Origin: Ceratotherium simum simum
Lineage: Eukaryota; Chordata; Mammalia; Perissodactyla; Rhinocerotidae
Assembly: GCF_000283155.1 (NCBI RefSeq)
Contig: NW_004454159.1
Location: 14,637,962-14,701,961, forward strand
Length of the DNA stretch: 64,000 nucleotides
Direction of reading: 5' to 3'
Each line of letters begins with the position of its first letter. The stretch's first letter is position 1. Below, in pieces: positions 26,105-38,439 of the stretch. A program made the position numbers and the translations under genes. The notes below the pieces were generated by a model that made no database searches, was not told the origin of the DNA, and worked only from the letters and a program-made list of their open reading frames with translations.

Positions 26105-26265
26105 ATTTTTTTCAGTTTTTATTGAAATATAATTGACATATAACATTGTGTAAGTTTATAGTGTACAACCTGATGATTTGATAGACATTTATATTGCAAA
26201 TTGATTACCACAATAAGGTTGGCTAACACATCCATCACCTCACATAGTTACCATTTGTGTGTGTG
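26105..26265 (-). mobile_element. Antisense LINE-1 3' end
   Basis: 'ttattgaaatataattgaca', 'gtgtacaacctgatgatttg' and 'cacatccatcacctcacata' are the reverse of an L1M 3' UTR. A short (TG)n at 26258-26269 follows. It appears to have inserted into L2-type sequence that continues at 26300-26600. Confidence 0.75.
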
Positions 26266-26289
26266 TGTATACTGTGAGAAACCTGTTTT

Positions 26290-26610
26290 TATATACATCA
26301 CTCATATATACTGTTCCTTTTACTTAGAATGCCCGTTTATTCTTTGTCTTCTTGGCAAAATCCTAATTGTCCTCTAGACTCAATTCCACATCATCTCATG
26401 GGCGGACTCCGTGATTTTCCCTTGGGAGAGGGGTTTAGGTACACATCTCTGCATTCCCATTATATCCCATATATATACCTGTGACCATTCATTACACTAC
26501 ACTGTAATTGTTCATTCAGATGTCTGTGTCTCCCATCAGAGTGTACATGCCTTGAAAACGTGAATCTTCATCATTGTATCCTCAGAACATATTGCCTGTC
26601 AAAGCGAAAA
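26290..26610 (+). mobile_element. L2 LINE 3' fragment
   Basis: Sense L2 layout: 'acttagaatgcccgtttatt', then 'cccatcagagtgtacatgcc' and 'catcattgtatcctcagaac'. These are the usual ingredients of an L2 3' end. Diverged. Confidence 0.6.
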
Positions 26611-26629
26611 TAAGAGTGCCTGTTCTTGT

Positions 26630-26815
26630 ATTGACTTGTTGAGGTTCCTGTGTAACTTTGGGCAAGTTGTGTAACCTTTCTACGTCTGTTTTGACATATA
26701 ATCTAAGATTTGTGAAAGGATGAAGTGAAGGAATGTATATAAAAGGCTCTGCCTAGTGTTTGGTGTCCTGAAAAACATTCAGTAATGTCAGCAGCTTCTA
26801 TTCCTGTTGTTGTTA
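26630..26815 (+). mobile_element. MIR SINE fragment
   Basis: Conserved MIR core in sense: 'taactttgggcaagttgtgt', 'aacctttctacgtctg', 'gtgaaaggatgaagtgaagg', 'ggctctgcctagtgtttggt'. Confidence 0.75.
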
Positions 26816-27516
26816 TTATAAATATTCAAAAAATATCTTTGTTCCTGTTGCTTACAAAATAATTTTATTATTTATCTACTCTATACCAGGACATAAAACA
26901 TGTTTACCAAAATATGTAAATATATTAAGATAACTGAAAACAAGTAAGCTAAAGAATCAGAACAAAGAGAGAATAAAGGTAGGAAAAATAAAATCAAGCT
27001 GGCTTGAAGTTAGAACAGCCAACAATCAGCCAACTACCCGCCCCACCCCCCCAGTTTTTCTGTAGCATACACTCACAGTGGCTCACTTTGAACAAGGTAG
27101 TTTCTTTGTCCAACCTTACAAGGTAAAGTGGTTACAAATGTATATGAAAGTCACTGAATGAGTTGCTTTAATATATATGAGTGACTAGAAGACAATTAAA
27201 TGATGACAGGTGATGTCTGCCAAAAACCAATGACTGATTTTGGAATTATTGATTTGAAGGACTTCTTTCTGAAAGTAGTTAGCAAAGCAGGTAGTTTAGG
27301 CCAAATGTCTTAAAATGTACATTGCAAAACAGTCTCCAGGACATGAGAATAAAATGGTGGAGTTTATATTTATATGTGCTGTTATCCTTTTAAATTTATG
27401 GGGATTTTTGTGTATATTTCATAATGAACACAAAATATTTTTGCTGGTAATACGTGTATTAATTCATCAATAAATTACATATGTTAGAAATGTAGCTCAA
27501 AAATTTTTTATTTTAG

Positions 27517-27762
27517 TGGCCAGCCCAGTGGCGTAGTGGTTCAGTGTGCATGCTCCACTTTGGTGGCCCAGGGTTTGCGGGTTTGGATCCCAGGCGCGCA
27601 CTGACGCACCGCTTGTCAAACCCTGCTGTGGTGGCGTCCCGTATAAAGTAGAGGAAGATGGGCACGGATGTTAGCCCAGGGCCAATCTTCCTTAGCAAAA
27701 AGAGGAGGATTGGCAACAGATATTAGCTCAAGGCTAATCTTCCTCACCAAAAAAAAAAAAAA
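27517..27762 (+). mobile_element. ERE-type SINE (full length)
   Basis: A plus-strand copy with tRNA-like head ('ggccagcccagtggcgtagt'), box B 'gggtttggatcccagg', the body 'gctgtggtggcgtcccgtat', both tail modules and a 14-A end. The flanks 'ttattttag' and 'ttattttgg' suggest a target duplication. Confidence 0.94.
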
Positions 27763-27779
27763 TTATTTTGGTATATAAA

Positions 27780-28140
27780 TCCCTTCCTCATTTGGCCCCA
27801 GTCTACCTTTTCAGCCTTCTGGCCCCATCATTTTTGTTGGACCTTCCTTTGGTCCTATTCTTCTCTCTCCCTGGAACGTTCTTAATAGGCTTCTTTATCT
27901 AATGTAATTCTGTCCTTTGAACCAGTTTGAATCTTAACTTAACATTTGCTCATTTCATCCAGAGTGGCCTCCTACCATGTCCTCCTGACAAAGTCCTGCT
28001 CAGCTCCCAAGACTCCATTCATCTGTAACCTCTTTGGAGGAGCCTTACCTGACGTTTTCTATTCATAGAGTACACTTTTCATTGATCCTATAGGATGTTA
28101 CACATACTTAGATGCAGTGTGTTCATATAATTCTGCTCTA
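27780..28140 (+). mobile_element. L2 LINE fragment
   Basis: Sense L2-like 3' sequence: 'cttctggccccatcattttt', 'tctctctccctggaacgttc', 'ctttggaggagccttacctg'. Ancient, with no coding frame. Confidence 0.6.
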
Positions 28141-28144
28141 TTCT

Positions 28145-29325
28145 AAAGATAACAGAAAACAAAATTAATGACTTAAGAATTTCTTAAATGTCTGTATTTT
28201 TTATATAAAGTTCACAACAGTGAACACTTTTCAAATGTGAGGAGTTGAATTTTTAATATTGGTGCATATGTAAAGTTAAATGGTAAAATTAAGCCAGGGC
28301 CAACAAGAGAAGTATCTTGGTTTCACCAAGGTCAAGTACCAAATATGCCTTTATTTAATTTGAAATGAATTTCTAGAATATCAGACAACATCCATGCTCA
28401 GTCATTTTTGTAGAAATATTCTTGACCCAGATATAAATCTGGACATTCTTCAAAGGTTTAAAAAATCTTGTTGGTGTTTGAGTACTTCGTTTAGGAAACT
28501 ATAGTCCTTCTCATTGATTTCTCCTTTCTGCTTCTGCTATAATTTTGAGTAACAAACTGTATGGGTCTTTATGCTTGTTATCTTCTCTTAACTAGATCCC
28601 AAGTTCCTCAGTAGACTATATCATAATTTTTCTTTCTTCTTCCCTATGTTGCTTATGTTGCTTTTTACATCTCAGGCAGGCACGGCATAAGCTACTGGCC
28701 TCCTTCCTCTCTTTCTCTGTCATAGTACCTTCACAAAAGTGGAGCCAGCGAACTCTTCCCGAAGGGACGCTGGAAAGAGGGGTTTCTATGACAGCATCAT
28801 GGTTCCTGGTTTTAAATTTGGAGAGCTTTCTTTGGCTCACCCTTGTATATATCTTTTCTTTTCACCCAGTCTGTTGTTCTGGGATAGTATGGCAAGTGGT
28901 AGGCATGGTGTGACACTCTAGAATCTACTGTTGCATTTTAGGCTCACAAATTAGTAATGCAGCAAGCAGCTCTTTCTCATTTGCTACCTCTGTGATTGCA
29001 CCTTATGTGTTCTGCTCTCCTGCAGTGCTCCATTTTTTTTTTGGATTCAGAGCATATTTAGAGAGATTAAGACACATTTATCAGTGCAGCTGAATATAAG
29101 TTGATTATTAGGACTGGATCATTTAACCACCTTTATGTTGTTACACTGATTAATGGCTAGATGCATCCACTTGACCATGGATTTGACATCTTAAGGTTTT
29201 TAGCAAAATGTGTTTTGCTTTCATGGATTCTGCATATATCTTATTGATCAAGCTGTTCCTGCAGCAAGAAATAGGATCCTGCTCCCCAACCAGCTCATGG
29301 GAAAATAGAGGACTGTAGTCCAAAC
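28145..29325. other. Intron, no assignable feature
   Basis: Nothing recognised apart from an L2-like tail phrase near 28575-28620 and a T run at 29032-29041. Short frames at 28616-28921 on both strands overlap each other and look like chance. Confidence 0.4.
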
Positions 29326-29344
29326 ATGTGATTGCTGAGATCTC

Positions 29345-29725
29345 TTCATGGAGCATGTCTTAGTCCGTTCACTGCTATAACAAAATACCCCAGACTGAGT
29401 GGCTTATAAACAACAGAAATTTATTTCTCACAGTTCTGGAGGCTGAAGTCCAAGATCAGGGTGCCAGCATGGTGGTTGGGTTCTGGTGAAGGCCCTCTTC
29501 CAGGTTGTAGACTCTTGACCTCTTGCTGTCTCTTCACATGGTGGAGAGGACTAGGGAGCTCTGTGAGGCCTCCTTTATCCCACTAATCCCAATCATGAGG
29601 GCTCCTTACTCAAGACCTGATCATCTTCCAAAGGCCCCATCGCCTAATACTATCACCTTGGGGATTAGGATTTCAACATATGAATTCGTCGGGGACACAA
29701 ACCTTCAAACCATAGCAGCATAGCA
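29345..29725 (+). mobile_element. Interspersed repeat, copy A (LTR/MER-like)
   Basis: The well-known mammalian repeat type reading 'gactgagtggcttataaaca', 'tttctcacagttctggaggc', 'cttccaaaggccccatcgcc' and 'ggattaggatttcaacatat', ending 'ttcaaaccatagca'. About 380 bp. I recognise the sequence type but do not assign its Repbase name. A partial second copy lies at 29998-30193. Confidence 0.75.
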
Positions 29726-29997
29726 GCATCCCAGCATTTGTCTCAGGACCACCGATTTGGACTTCCAAAGAAACTAGTTGCAAATAAGTAAAATTCTTGG
29801 TATGGTCAGGTTTGTAAGAGCCAGATCCCTCAGTTTGATGTAGTAGAATAGACATTAAACTAGCAATCAAATGATATGGGCTCCTGTCCTGTCTCAAGCA
29901 CTGATTTGCAATGTTAAGGAATATTTAAGACCCTCGATCCCTGCATTATGTGTAGGAATTCAACTAGATACTAAGTCCCTTTTAACTACAGACTGCT

Positions 29998-30193
29998 AAC
30001 TTCTTGCTGTGTCCACGGGGTGTAAGAGAGCTAGGGACCTCTTTGAGGCATCTTTTCTGAGGGCAGGAATCCCAATCCCAGAGCCCTTGTGGCCTAATCA
30101 CCTCCCAAAGGCCCCACCTCTTAAAACATCACTTTGGAGAGTAGGATTTCAACATATGAATTTGAGAGAGACAAAAACATTCAGACCATAGCA
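29998..30193 (+). mobile_element. Interspersed repeat, partial copy B
   Basis: Starts at 'aacttcttgctgtgtccacg', matching the middle of copy A, and runs to 'acattcagaccatagca'. It has the same order ('cacctcccaaaggccccacc', 'agtaggatttcaacatatga'). It lacks the first half, and its divergence from copy A suggests independent insertion or an old duplication. Confidence 0.75.
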
Positions 30194-30839
30194 GAGCACC
30201 AGTGAGCAAATGATTTAAACATTTACCCAAGTCAAAATGGAGGAGGTATAAACACTCCTTTTGCACCTGTTATCAGAATTTCAGTTTTGGACTGTATAAA
30301 TCATAGTTACTAATTGATGAAGAAACTGTAAACATTGTGAACTTTATTTTGTATGTGTGGACTTGGTGGATCCTGGTCGTTTTTAATTATATTTTGTGTT
30401 TAATAAATAGTTGTGGAATGAAAGAATGAGTGAATAAACAATCTTCTATCTTCTATCACTTCTCAAGTAAGGAAGTTTGTATCTGGAGTATATAAGACAG
30501 TGAGTGCTGACCAGACTGCTGCTGAGAAATTTGGAGGCATACCTCTAAGAATCTGCAGCTTTTCAATATTACTTGTCCTCTCACTGTATTTACAACCCAG
30601 AATGCTCTGGACAGGTGTGTTCTTTATGGTGCTTTGCACCTTAAAAGCAGAAGAGAACTTTTCTCTTTTTATTCATGAGTGTCTAACATCTCCTAGGCGA
30701 ATTCTGCTTCTCACTTGTCTCCTGGGAAATAATGTAGAATTCTTAGTAAAAGGTTCTTGTACCTAGTTAGAGGGTCCTGAGTCCACAAATGGACAGAGAA
30801 AAGGTGAAGGGGTGATATTGTAATTAAACTAAATAGAAC

Positions 30840-31330
30840 AAATGCCTGCCTAAAGCAGATTTTTAAAAAAATTTTTGTGAAAAAAGTGTTCGTTGTAGAA
30901 ATGTAAAAACATATAGAAGAATATTAAAAAGGAAATAAATTTGCTGTAATCCTCAAAACCAGAGATAGCTAGTGTTGCTAAGGATTTTTAAATGTGTGTA
31001 TCGTGATTAATTCAGATCTTTTTACTAATTTAGGTAATGCTAAATATTTAGTTATATATCCTGCCTTTGTACTTCTCATGCAATTACATTTTTCTCAAAA
31101 CATTATTATTAATATTAATATTATATTGTATGAGTGTAACAAAGTATTCTCATGCAGCTTCCAATTTTTCTCCTATTGTGAACAACTTGTATGAAGAAAT
31201 CTGTATATGACTCTGATTTTTTTGTTAGGATTGATTCATAGAAGTTAAATTACTGAGTTAGGGATATGAAAACTATTTTTAAGCCTCTACATAAGTATTG
31301 CTAACTTCTAAGTAGTCATTTTAAGAAATT
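30840..31330 (-). mobile_element. Old antisense LINE-1 3'-UTR-like sequence
   Basis: A loose pattern of antisense L1ME-type 3' sequence ('aatgtaaaaacatatagaag', 'tcctattgtgaacaacttgt', 'attactgagttagggatatg'). Highly diverged, so confidence is limited. Confidence 0.4.
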
Positions 31331-31599
31331 GTCTTTATCATTCACTCTGTGTGAACTCAGGAGTGTTGAGAGGAGGGCAGGGCATACCCCTCTGGTTGTC
31401 TGGGGCAATTCTCCCTCTCTTAAAGATGGCACTGATTCATATGGATCTGCCCAGGGAACCAGAATCTCAAATATTTTTATCATACTTGAAACACTTTACA
31501 CAATAATTGCTAAAGAAAGCTCTTTTGAAGATTGTCTGAAGCAGCTCTGATATCAATATAGCAGTGTTCTAAGATAATGATTTCCAAGAGCTTTCCAGT

Positions 31600-34500
31600 T
31601 GGCAGGGGAATAACTACTCAGACATAGCGAACGGATTAATGCTGATTGTTATTGCCTTTTAGTTTGATTTGTTACTTGTTCAGTAACTATGCTATGTTCA
31701 GCATTTGGCTTTTATAGTGCTAGAAAGCTCAGTATTTAAAATTAGAGAAGTGATATTAGATAATCTCTAATATAATCCAGAAATTTACAAATGGAGACAG
31801 TATTTTCAATGGTTTAATTTTTAAAATGAGATTTCTTTTTCCAGTCATGTTTATACATAGCTCTATTTTAATTATTGGGCAGATCTTATTTTTTGAAGAA
31901 AATAATACAGTATTTTGAAACTTTACATTAGGTCTGCATATAGTATGTAGCATACTTACTGATTACTAATATGCATAGTGTATTCTTTTGTTTGTGTGTG
32001 TGTGTGAGTGAAAAATGCTTGATACAACTGCACAATGTAGGGGAAAGAAAGTAGAAGCTTGGTGGTGCCTTTTTATTGTTCCTTCAGTTTCCCTGATTCT
32101 AATTATAGAAGCTTACATCACCTTAGTTGATGATGAAGGCTTCCCTCTCCCTCTTTGCTTTTTCTTCCTCCATCACTCCCTAAGGATGGATCATATTTCA
32201 TAGTGCATATGTGGCCTGCTGGTGGCTTTGACAGGGTTTTCAACAGCATGGTGCTGATCGTTTAGTGCACGTAGATGGCAGTGTGCTGAAACACACTGTT
32301 TCTTACAGAAGAATAGGAGGAGAGTGCTAATAACTGGCTTCCCTTCCTTCAGAAAGGCTGAGGAATAGATAGGATGTAGTTTGAAAGCAGAATTCCTGAG
32401 GGGCACCAGGAATTGGAGTTAACCATGTCTAATGACTACAGAGATTCATTTCAGATGTTCAAGTTAAGCAAGGAGGGGGGAAGGGGTGGAAAAGCTTGCT
32501 ATGATCCTTTAAAAGGGCTTGTATGTTACCTCTCACATTACGGTAAAGTGTCATTTATTTATTCATTTTCCAAGAGGATTAAAGTATTTTTACTGTAAAA
32601 CAATATATTTAACAGTTTATATTTCAAAAACCAAATACTTAGAACTAAAATACGGAAATGAATGGCCTGTTTGTTTTATTTTGTAAAACTACATCATTTT
32701 ACTTTTATTCCTCACCTCCTTTTGAGTTTGGCTTCTGTAAGTTTTGATTATAATATTTCACTGTGCAGATGGAGAATAAACTGTATGACTATGCCTGAGA
32801 TTACTAGAAACCTGGTTTTTGTTATTGTTGGTTTTTTGTTTTTCATAATGTCTAGAATGAATATCCTCTCAAAACTTACCTTTATCCATGATGACCTTTT
32901 TTTCCTTCTTTTCAGTGTTGTTATTTATTGAAATAAAAGGTATATTTATAGTTTAGTAACTATCAGAACCTCATCTTTGGCTTTCTATACAATATGATTT
33001 CAGATGTTGCGGTTTGTATTTCTGTTTACAAATAGTTTATACATTATACAATAAAATGATTATTTTAATAGCTATGTAGAATTTATATTTTTATAAAAAT
33101 ATTTTGTAATGGTTTGAAGCTTTGCAAAGCCAACATACATTGATTGCTTTATTTTGTGGTAGTGCAAAAGACCTTTTAAAAGCTAAAGATTTCATCAATA
33201 TGGCTTAGCATCATGGCATTTCATATGCAGGGGAAATGTATTCTTAAATGGCTATCCTGTGGTGATAATTCCTAGACAATGTGTAGATCAGGGCATTCTC
33301 CCTTGCTGCAGTTACTTCATTTGAATTGGTAAGACAATGGAATGAGATCACGATAAAATTCTAAAAGTGATGGAAGTGAAAAATCATTTATTCACCTAAT
33401 CATATATTTTAGATATTTGATAAATTACTGACTATTCTCTTCAAAATATGTTTATTTCTTCTTTCAGTAATTAAGAGGTTAAGTCATTATTTCTGAAGAA
33501 ACAGTGTGGTGTAGTGTATCATCAGAAGCTGGTGGATTCACATGCTGAATATAGAATTTGGCCTGTTTCTTTCTTTCATGATATTATTGCACGGGGAGGT
33601 TTTGCATGCTAGGTTCACTAGACAGTTCCCTGGAATGGCAGACACTATGAGATGATTGGTAGAACAAGGAAAAGGATGATGTCATCTTCACTTACAGGCC
33701 AAACTAAGGGAAGAGAGAGTTGTTCCTTTATTGAGTTGGTTTTACTACAGTTGTTCTAACACGTGGTGTTAGTGGATTGCATTTCACGCACAGGGCAGCA
33801 GTTTTTTAAAGCAGCTAAGAGATGGCTGTCTCCCTTGCTCAGCTTGAGGTCCTTCTTTGTGTGCTGTCAGCATAATTGATAAGAAGGGGAAAGGTGCCCA
33901 TTAAGATTTTGCTTTTCGGTTTGGTTGCAGTTTACCCTGTTGGTACTATACATGAATATAGTTATTGTCTGGTATTGAAACTGAAATGTTCTTGAGTCAT
34001 GTTACTAATGTTTATGGGCAAAATGCAGGTCTTAGAAATTTATCTTTAGGAAATATTTGGCTTCACTTACATACAAAGTTCCTACTGCCATTTTTCTATT
34101 TTAAAAAATAAGTGATTGAAATTAGATTTTAGTTAATTTACTCTTGAATGCTTAACATTTTTTTGTTAAATGTAATGTACAATTCCAACTCATTATAGTT
34201 TATTTAAATTAATTAAATTGAAAAAAATACATTGGTGCTTGAAAATCATACTCTGCATATTTTCCATGTTTGACATTTAGAAAACTAGTCATGCTTATTT
34301 CTATTTGTGAGATTTAATTTTATATTTAATTGCAAATTTTGTGTATTCTTTTGAAATTTTTGCAGAAAATAATAATTCTTGAGTTATGTGGAAACCTAAA
34401 TTCATAAATGATTATATATTTTGAAAGCATGACTTGAATTTGTTCAGAGTAGTACTTAGTTTCACTAAAGTAAATTCTAGTCTTATAAGTAGCAGCATAA

Positions 34501-36580
34501 TTCAGATTGGCAGCATAGTGTTGTTGAAAAAGTGACTCATACTTTGCCTGGGGGTATTGAAGAACTCATTTTTTTTTTGGCTAATGACAAGCTGTTTCTT
34601 TCTATGATAGTCAGTGGAGTCCTTTGTAATAACACCTGTCTCTCAGGTAATAATTTCTCCTCTTATGTTGCACACCTCTTCCCCTCAAAACGGTGTTAGG
34701 TGAGTAAAGTAGAATAGTTCTATTACTTTGATTTGTTCATTGATTGTTACTCTCATAATTGTGCTGCCTGGAAGTGTACTAACTATATTTTACTATTGGA
34801 AACTATGTCTTACTTTGGCCATTGGGAGGCACCATTACAACCTTAAGTGCAAGCTCTGTATGGGGGTATCTGCGGTAGATGCCTAGTGGCAAAAGCATGA
34901 AGAATAAGGGTGGGTATTAGAGGAATTGTGTTTTCAGATTGAAGAGAGTGTGGCAAAATTTAAGTTTTTTTCTGTCATTTTTATAGAAAAAATGAGATTT
35001 CCTTTTAGTCCAAACTCAATTTGGAAGCAGGTTTAATTATTTTCTTCTGATTGCTTCTGAGTTTTTCTGGCTGCTGATCTCTTATTAGGAATTGAGCATT
35101 AGGCTGTAGGAAAGGATCGTACTGCATAGATAAATCTTCCTCAGAGGAGTTGGTACATGCTGCAAGTCGGCTGTTGTGCCTGTGATTTTTTTCAGCTTTC
35201 CTTTGCAAAATGAAATTCTGTTGTTTCCATTTAAATTTTACTATTTACATACAAATCTTAGGCCAGTTTTGATATTCTTAATATTAATTTAGAGTGGTCC
35301 TGAAAGTTATGTCTTTCAGACCAGTTATTTGATAAATAGGAAGTTTTGCAAGCAGAGACCCATGAATTAGTAGTGTTACGAATACATATGTGACATGTGA
35401 GAACTAGGCTGCCTTATGTATTTGCAATGTACGAGTATCTTACCAGAGCTATTATATTGTCTTTGGGAGGACTATACTGTGTTAAATTTGAATAACAATA
35501 TTAGGAAATATGGTTTCCCAAATAAAGCTATGCATCAATGCACAGAATTAAAAATCAAAATGGAATTTTAAAACTGTGAGATAGAAAGATGCTTAAGACA
35601 ATTTTTTTCTTATAGAATTTGGCTTGCTGACATATCTAACAGAAGGGTGTGTGTGTGTGTGTGTGTGTGTCTTTTCAATAAATTGCTCTTTGGGCTACAT
35701 CTGCAGATACAGTAGCCAATTGATCTAATGCAGTTTCTGAAGGCTTTCTATACAGGTGATGTCATCCTTTTAGCTCTATTCTCCTCCCACTCTCTTTCCT
35801 TCTTATTAGATATTTCATCTTACTGCAGAGCATAGAATCAATAGGAGCCTCTCCTTAGGGAGCTGCTGTGAAACAGGCAAGGACAGTAGGAATTAAGACA
35901 CTAACATATAGTCTTGCTTTAGCAGAAGATGTAGTGTTTTTGTACCACATCATATATAAATTTTTAACCAGAAAAGCCAGACTTAGATCAACAGTACTGT
36001 CTTACTGATGCATTAGAACAAGAAGCAGTACTGCAGAGCTGTAAATATTGCGTGTGAAAAGAGAAAATTTTAATTTTGGAGATTCTCAGGCATTCTACAG
36101 GACAAACCTGTTAGAGCATATATCTTCTAACTGCCATTTGCTCAATGGTTGATTTTTTTTTTTTTAACCTCTGGTGGTTAAGAATATAAAGAAGAAACTT
36201 TCATCTTAAGGATACAGTGTTGTGGTTTGCTTCTGATACAGAAGAATTCCTGCAGTGCTTGCTGTACAGAATGAAATAAGTTGAAGAAAAGACAAAGCTG
36301 TATTACAGAGAGGAAAGGTTTCTCAGAATCCAGGAACACGGATTGGGTGCATGGTGCCTTATTTGCTTTGATTGATACAGTATTAACTGTTATGTTACCA
36401 CTGTGCATGTCTGTGCCAGGTGCCTGAGGAAGCATATATATCTGTATGATCTGAGCCAGAAATATAAACATCTTGATTTACTGTGATTTGCTTGTTAAAA
36501 GTGAACATTTTGATGAAAACTGGTGCAGTTATTTAGAACAATACTCTAAGCTACTGAAAGCTCCTGATTTCAGTTTGAAA
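31600..36580. other. Repeat-poor intron upstream of alternative first exon
   Basis: About 5 kb in which I recognise almost no interspersed repeats, unlike the rest of the intron. Only short simple runs are present: (TG)n at 31993-32007 and (GT)n at 35646-35671. No coding exon was found. Because it leads into the 36719 first exon it is a reasonable place for promoter and enhancer sequence, but no specific site can be proved from one sequence. Confidence 0.45.
35646..35671. repeat. (GT)n microsatellite
   Basis: Thirteen uninterrupted GT units. Likely polymorphic. Confidence 0.88.
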
Positions 36581-36599
36581 GGGATTTGGTGAAGCTGCC

Positions 36600-36608
36600 T
36601 TTATATAA
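36600..36608 (+). promoter_or_regulatory. Possible TATA box for the alternative transcript
   Basis: 'tttatataa' lies 111 bp before the ATG at 36719. A start about 30 bp downstream would leave a leader of roughly 80-90 nt. No CpG island is present here. The alternative is a spliced leader: 'ccctttccag' at 36701-36710 is a credible acceptor just before the ATG. Both are inference. Confidence 0.3.
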
Positions 36609-36718
36609 CACTGCAAATGGCGTGTGATTTGTAAAAAGAAACTTAACAGAATTTTGTCAGCATACTCAATCGGTGTGGCTCTGGTTTGAAAAGGAAACTA
36701 CCCTTTCCAGCCCAGGAA

Positions 36719-36772
36719 ATGGCTTTTCTTGTTCGCTGTTATGCCAATTGTCTTCAGCCATGGGCCTCCAAA
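36719..36772 (+). CDS. RAPGEF6: RAPGEF6 alternative first coding exon
   Basis: Eighteen codons, MAFLVRCYANCLQPWASK, ending at a consensus donor (AAA|gtaagt). The ATG has G at -3 and G at +4, a strong Kozak context. The exon ends in phase 0, and the next exon at 48632 begins in phase 0, so the join reads ...PWASK|LPADLTK. The paralogue RAPGEF2 has, from memory, the same arrangement: a short unique N-terminus spliced to LPADFTK. The product would lack the first CNB domain and the basic linker but keep everything after. It cannot be a cassette exon from the 36710 acceptor, since 62 nt would break frame. I believe human RAPGEF6 has such an isoform but cannot confirm it here. Confidence 0.8.
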
Positions 36773-36774
36773 GT

Positions 36775-38430
36775 AAGTAATTATTATTGTTTTCTGAGAT
36801 TGATATAATCTAGTTATTAAATTTAAATTCTACTATTTTGAATTGTAAATGAGCTTTATTGTGCTATTATATTTTCTGAACTTTAAGAATAAGAAGTACA
36901 AAGCAATTTACAAAGCTCAATCTCATGGCCATTTTGTTTTTCAATTTAAAAAAATCTCTAAAATACTCTAATGTACCTCCAAGAGGATTTGAAAAATACC
37001 TTCTTAATACTCTATAGACTTAAAATGCAGTGCATTTGAAGTGTACTGTCTTCAGACTGAATTGTCATTCGTTTATGGCTATTTCTGTCCTCTTCTATGT
37101 TCATGCTCTTTAACTTGAATGTATTGTATTGCCTCATTTCCTTAAATGGTTGACGTATTTAGCTGTTACTCTAACCTCTAATTTATATTATACAACATTT
37201 TTCACTGATACAGTGCTATCAAATTGTTGAATTGATTTATTTTACAAAGACTAGGTAATGATACTTAAGCAGTGAAGTAATATGAAGAAAATACTCATTA
37301 TATGAAAAGTAATTATATGAAAATATTTTAATAATCTTAAGTATTTTCAAAATAGTAGTAAATGAACCATTAGCAGCTTGAGACTGTTGAAGATCATCTA
37401 TTATACTTGTCATTTTAAAGCAGACATAAGTCACAGAAAAACAAAATGCTACACAACAGGACATACTAGGTGTTAGGAAAATATACAGTGTAATTTAATA
37501 AATTGTATTGTTCACAGTGGCTATTGATATAGATCTGAAATTTGATGCCACTCAAGTTATCTTTCCTGTTATATAAATTTCAAAACAGGAAAACAGAAGT
37601 ATGAATTTTTAGTTTTGTTTTATAAAACTAAATGTTTTAGTAAACACTTTAATTGTAACGTTGACTATGTTAAGATTTCTTTATGGTTTTGTTGAATAGA
37701 GAGAAACAACAGAGGTATTTCTTAGGATGATCTGAAATCACGTCTTTGTTTAAAGGTTGTCCTATGATGGTGACTAAGGGAGAAATACTATGATAGCATC
37801 ATGATGTACTGTTTTATCTGACAGATAAGTCATTGCGTATCTTTTTTAAAGACAGCTTCTGGAATGACATTTAAATTCACTGTCATTTGGCAAAAAGCTG
37901 ATTGAAATGTAAAGAGGTGGAATGAAGCCTAGGTACACACTTCATTTGTACTATTATCTGGTAAGGCATGGATGGCCTCTTCAGTACAAATGCCACCTGT
38001 GGGGCCCACGCATTGCTGACTACTAAGGTTTAAAATGACATGTAGAAGGGAAATGGATGAGACCAGATGGAAAGGCTTTAAAGAAAATCAAGAATGAGAT
38101 ATAGGAGTTGTTTTTTTAGAATACCAACAAAAAAATAGCCTTTGAGGGTACTGGTAACCAACTTTTGGTTTAAGATTTAACAAGTATAGAAGAGCCAAAA
38201 AAGATTTTAAAGATCAGGATCTTAGGTTTCATTATGTGCCAGCAAATATTATCTGGGCAAGATTCTGTGTTCGGTACTTTACTATGTAAATTAAGTATTT
38301 ATCATAGAGTACGTGTCTCATTCCTCCCTCCTCCATCTCTCATGTTACTATTGATGGAATTTTAACTCTGGATTGTGATTAAACACATTAAAATTGTGAT
38401 TAATTTTTCGTACTTGCTGCTTTTGGTTTT
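36775..38430. other. Intron after alternative exon, no feature seen
   Basis: No exon and no clear repeat. AT-rich unique-looking sequence continuing the repeat-poor zone. Confidence 0.45.
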
Positions 38431-38439
38431 CCAGTACAT

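Noticed and set aside
36178..36471. 97-codon minus-strand frame
   Set aside because: Antisense to the region just upstream of the alternative first exon. No domain recognised and no splice signals to support a gene.
36711..36772. Internal cassette exon using the acceptor at 36701-36710
   Set aside because: A 62-nt exon between phase-0 exons would break the RAPGEF6 frame, so a first-exon role fits better.
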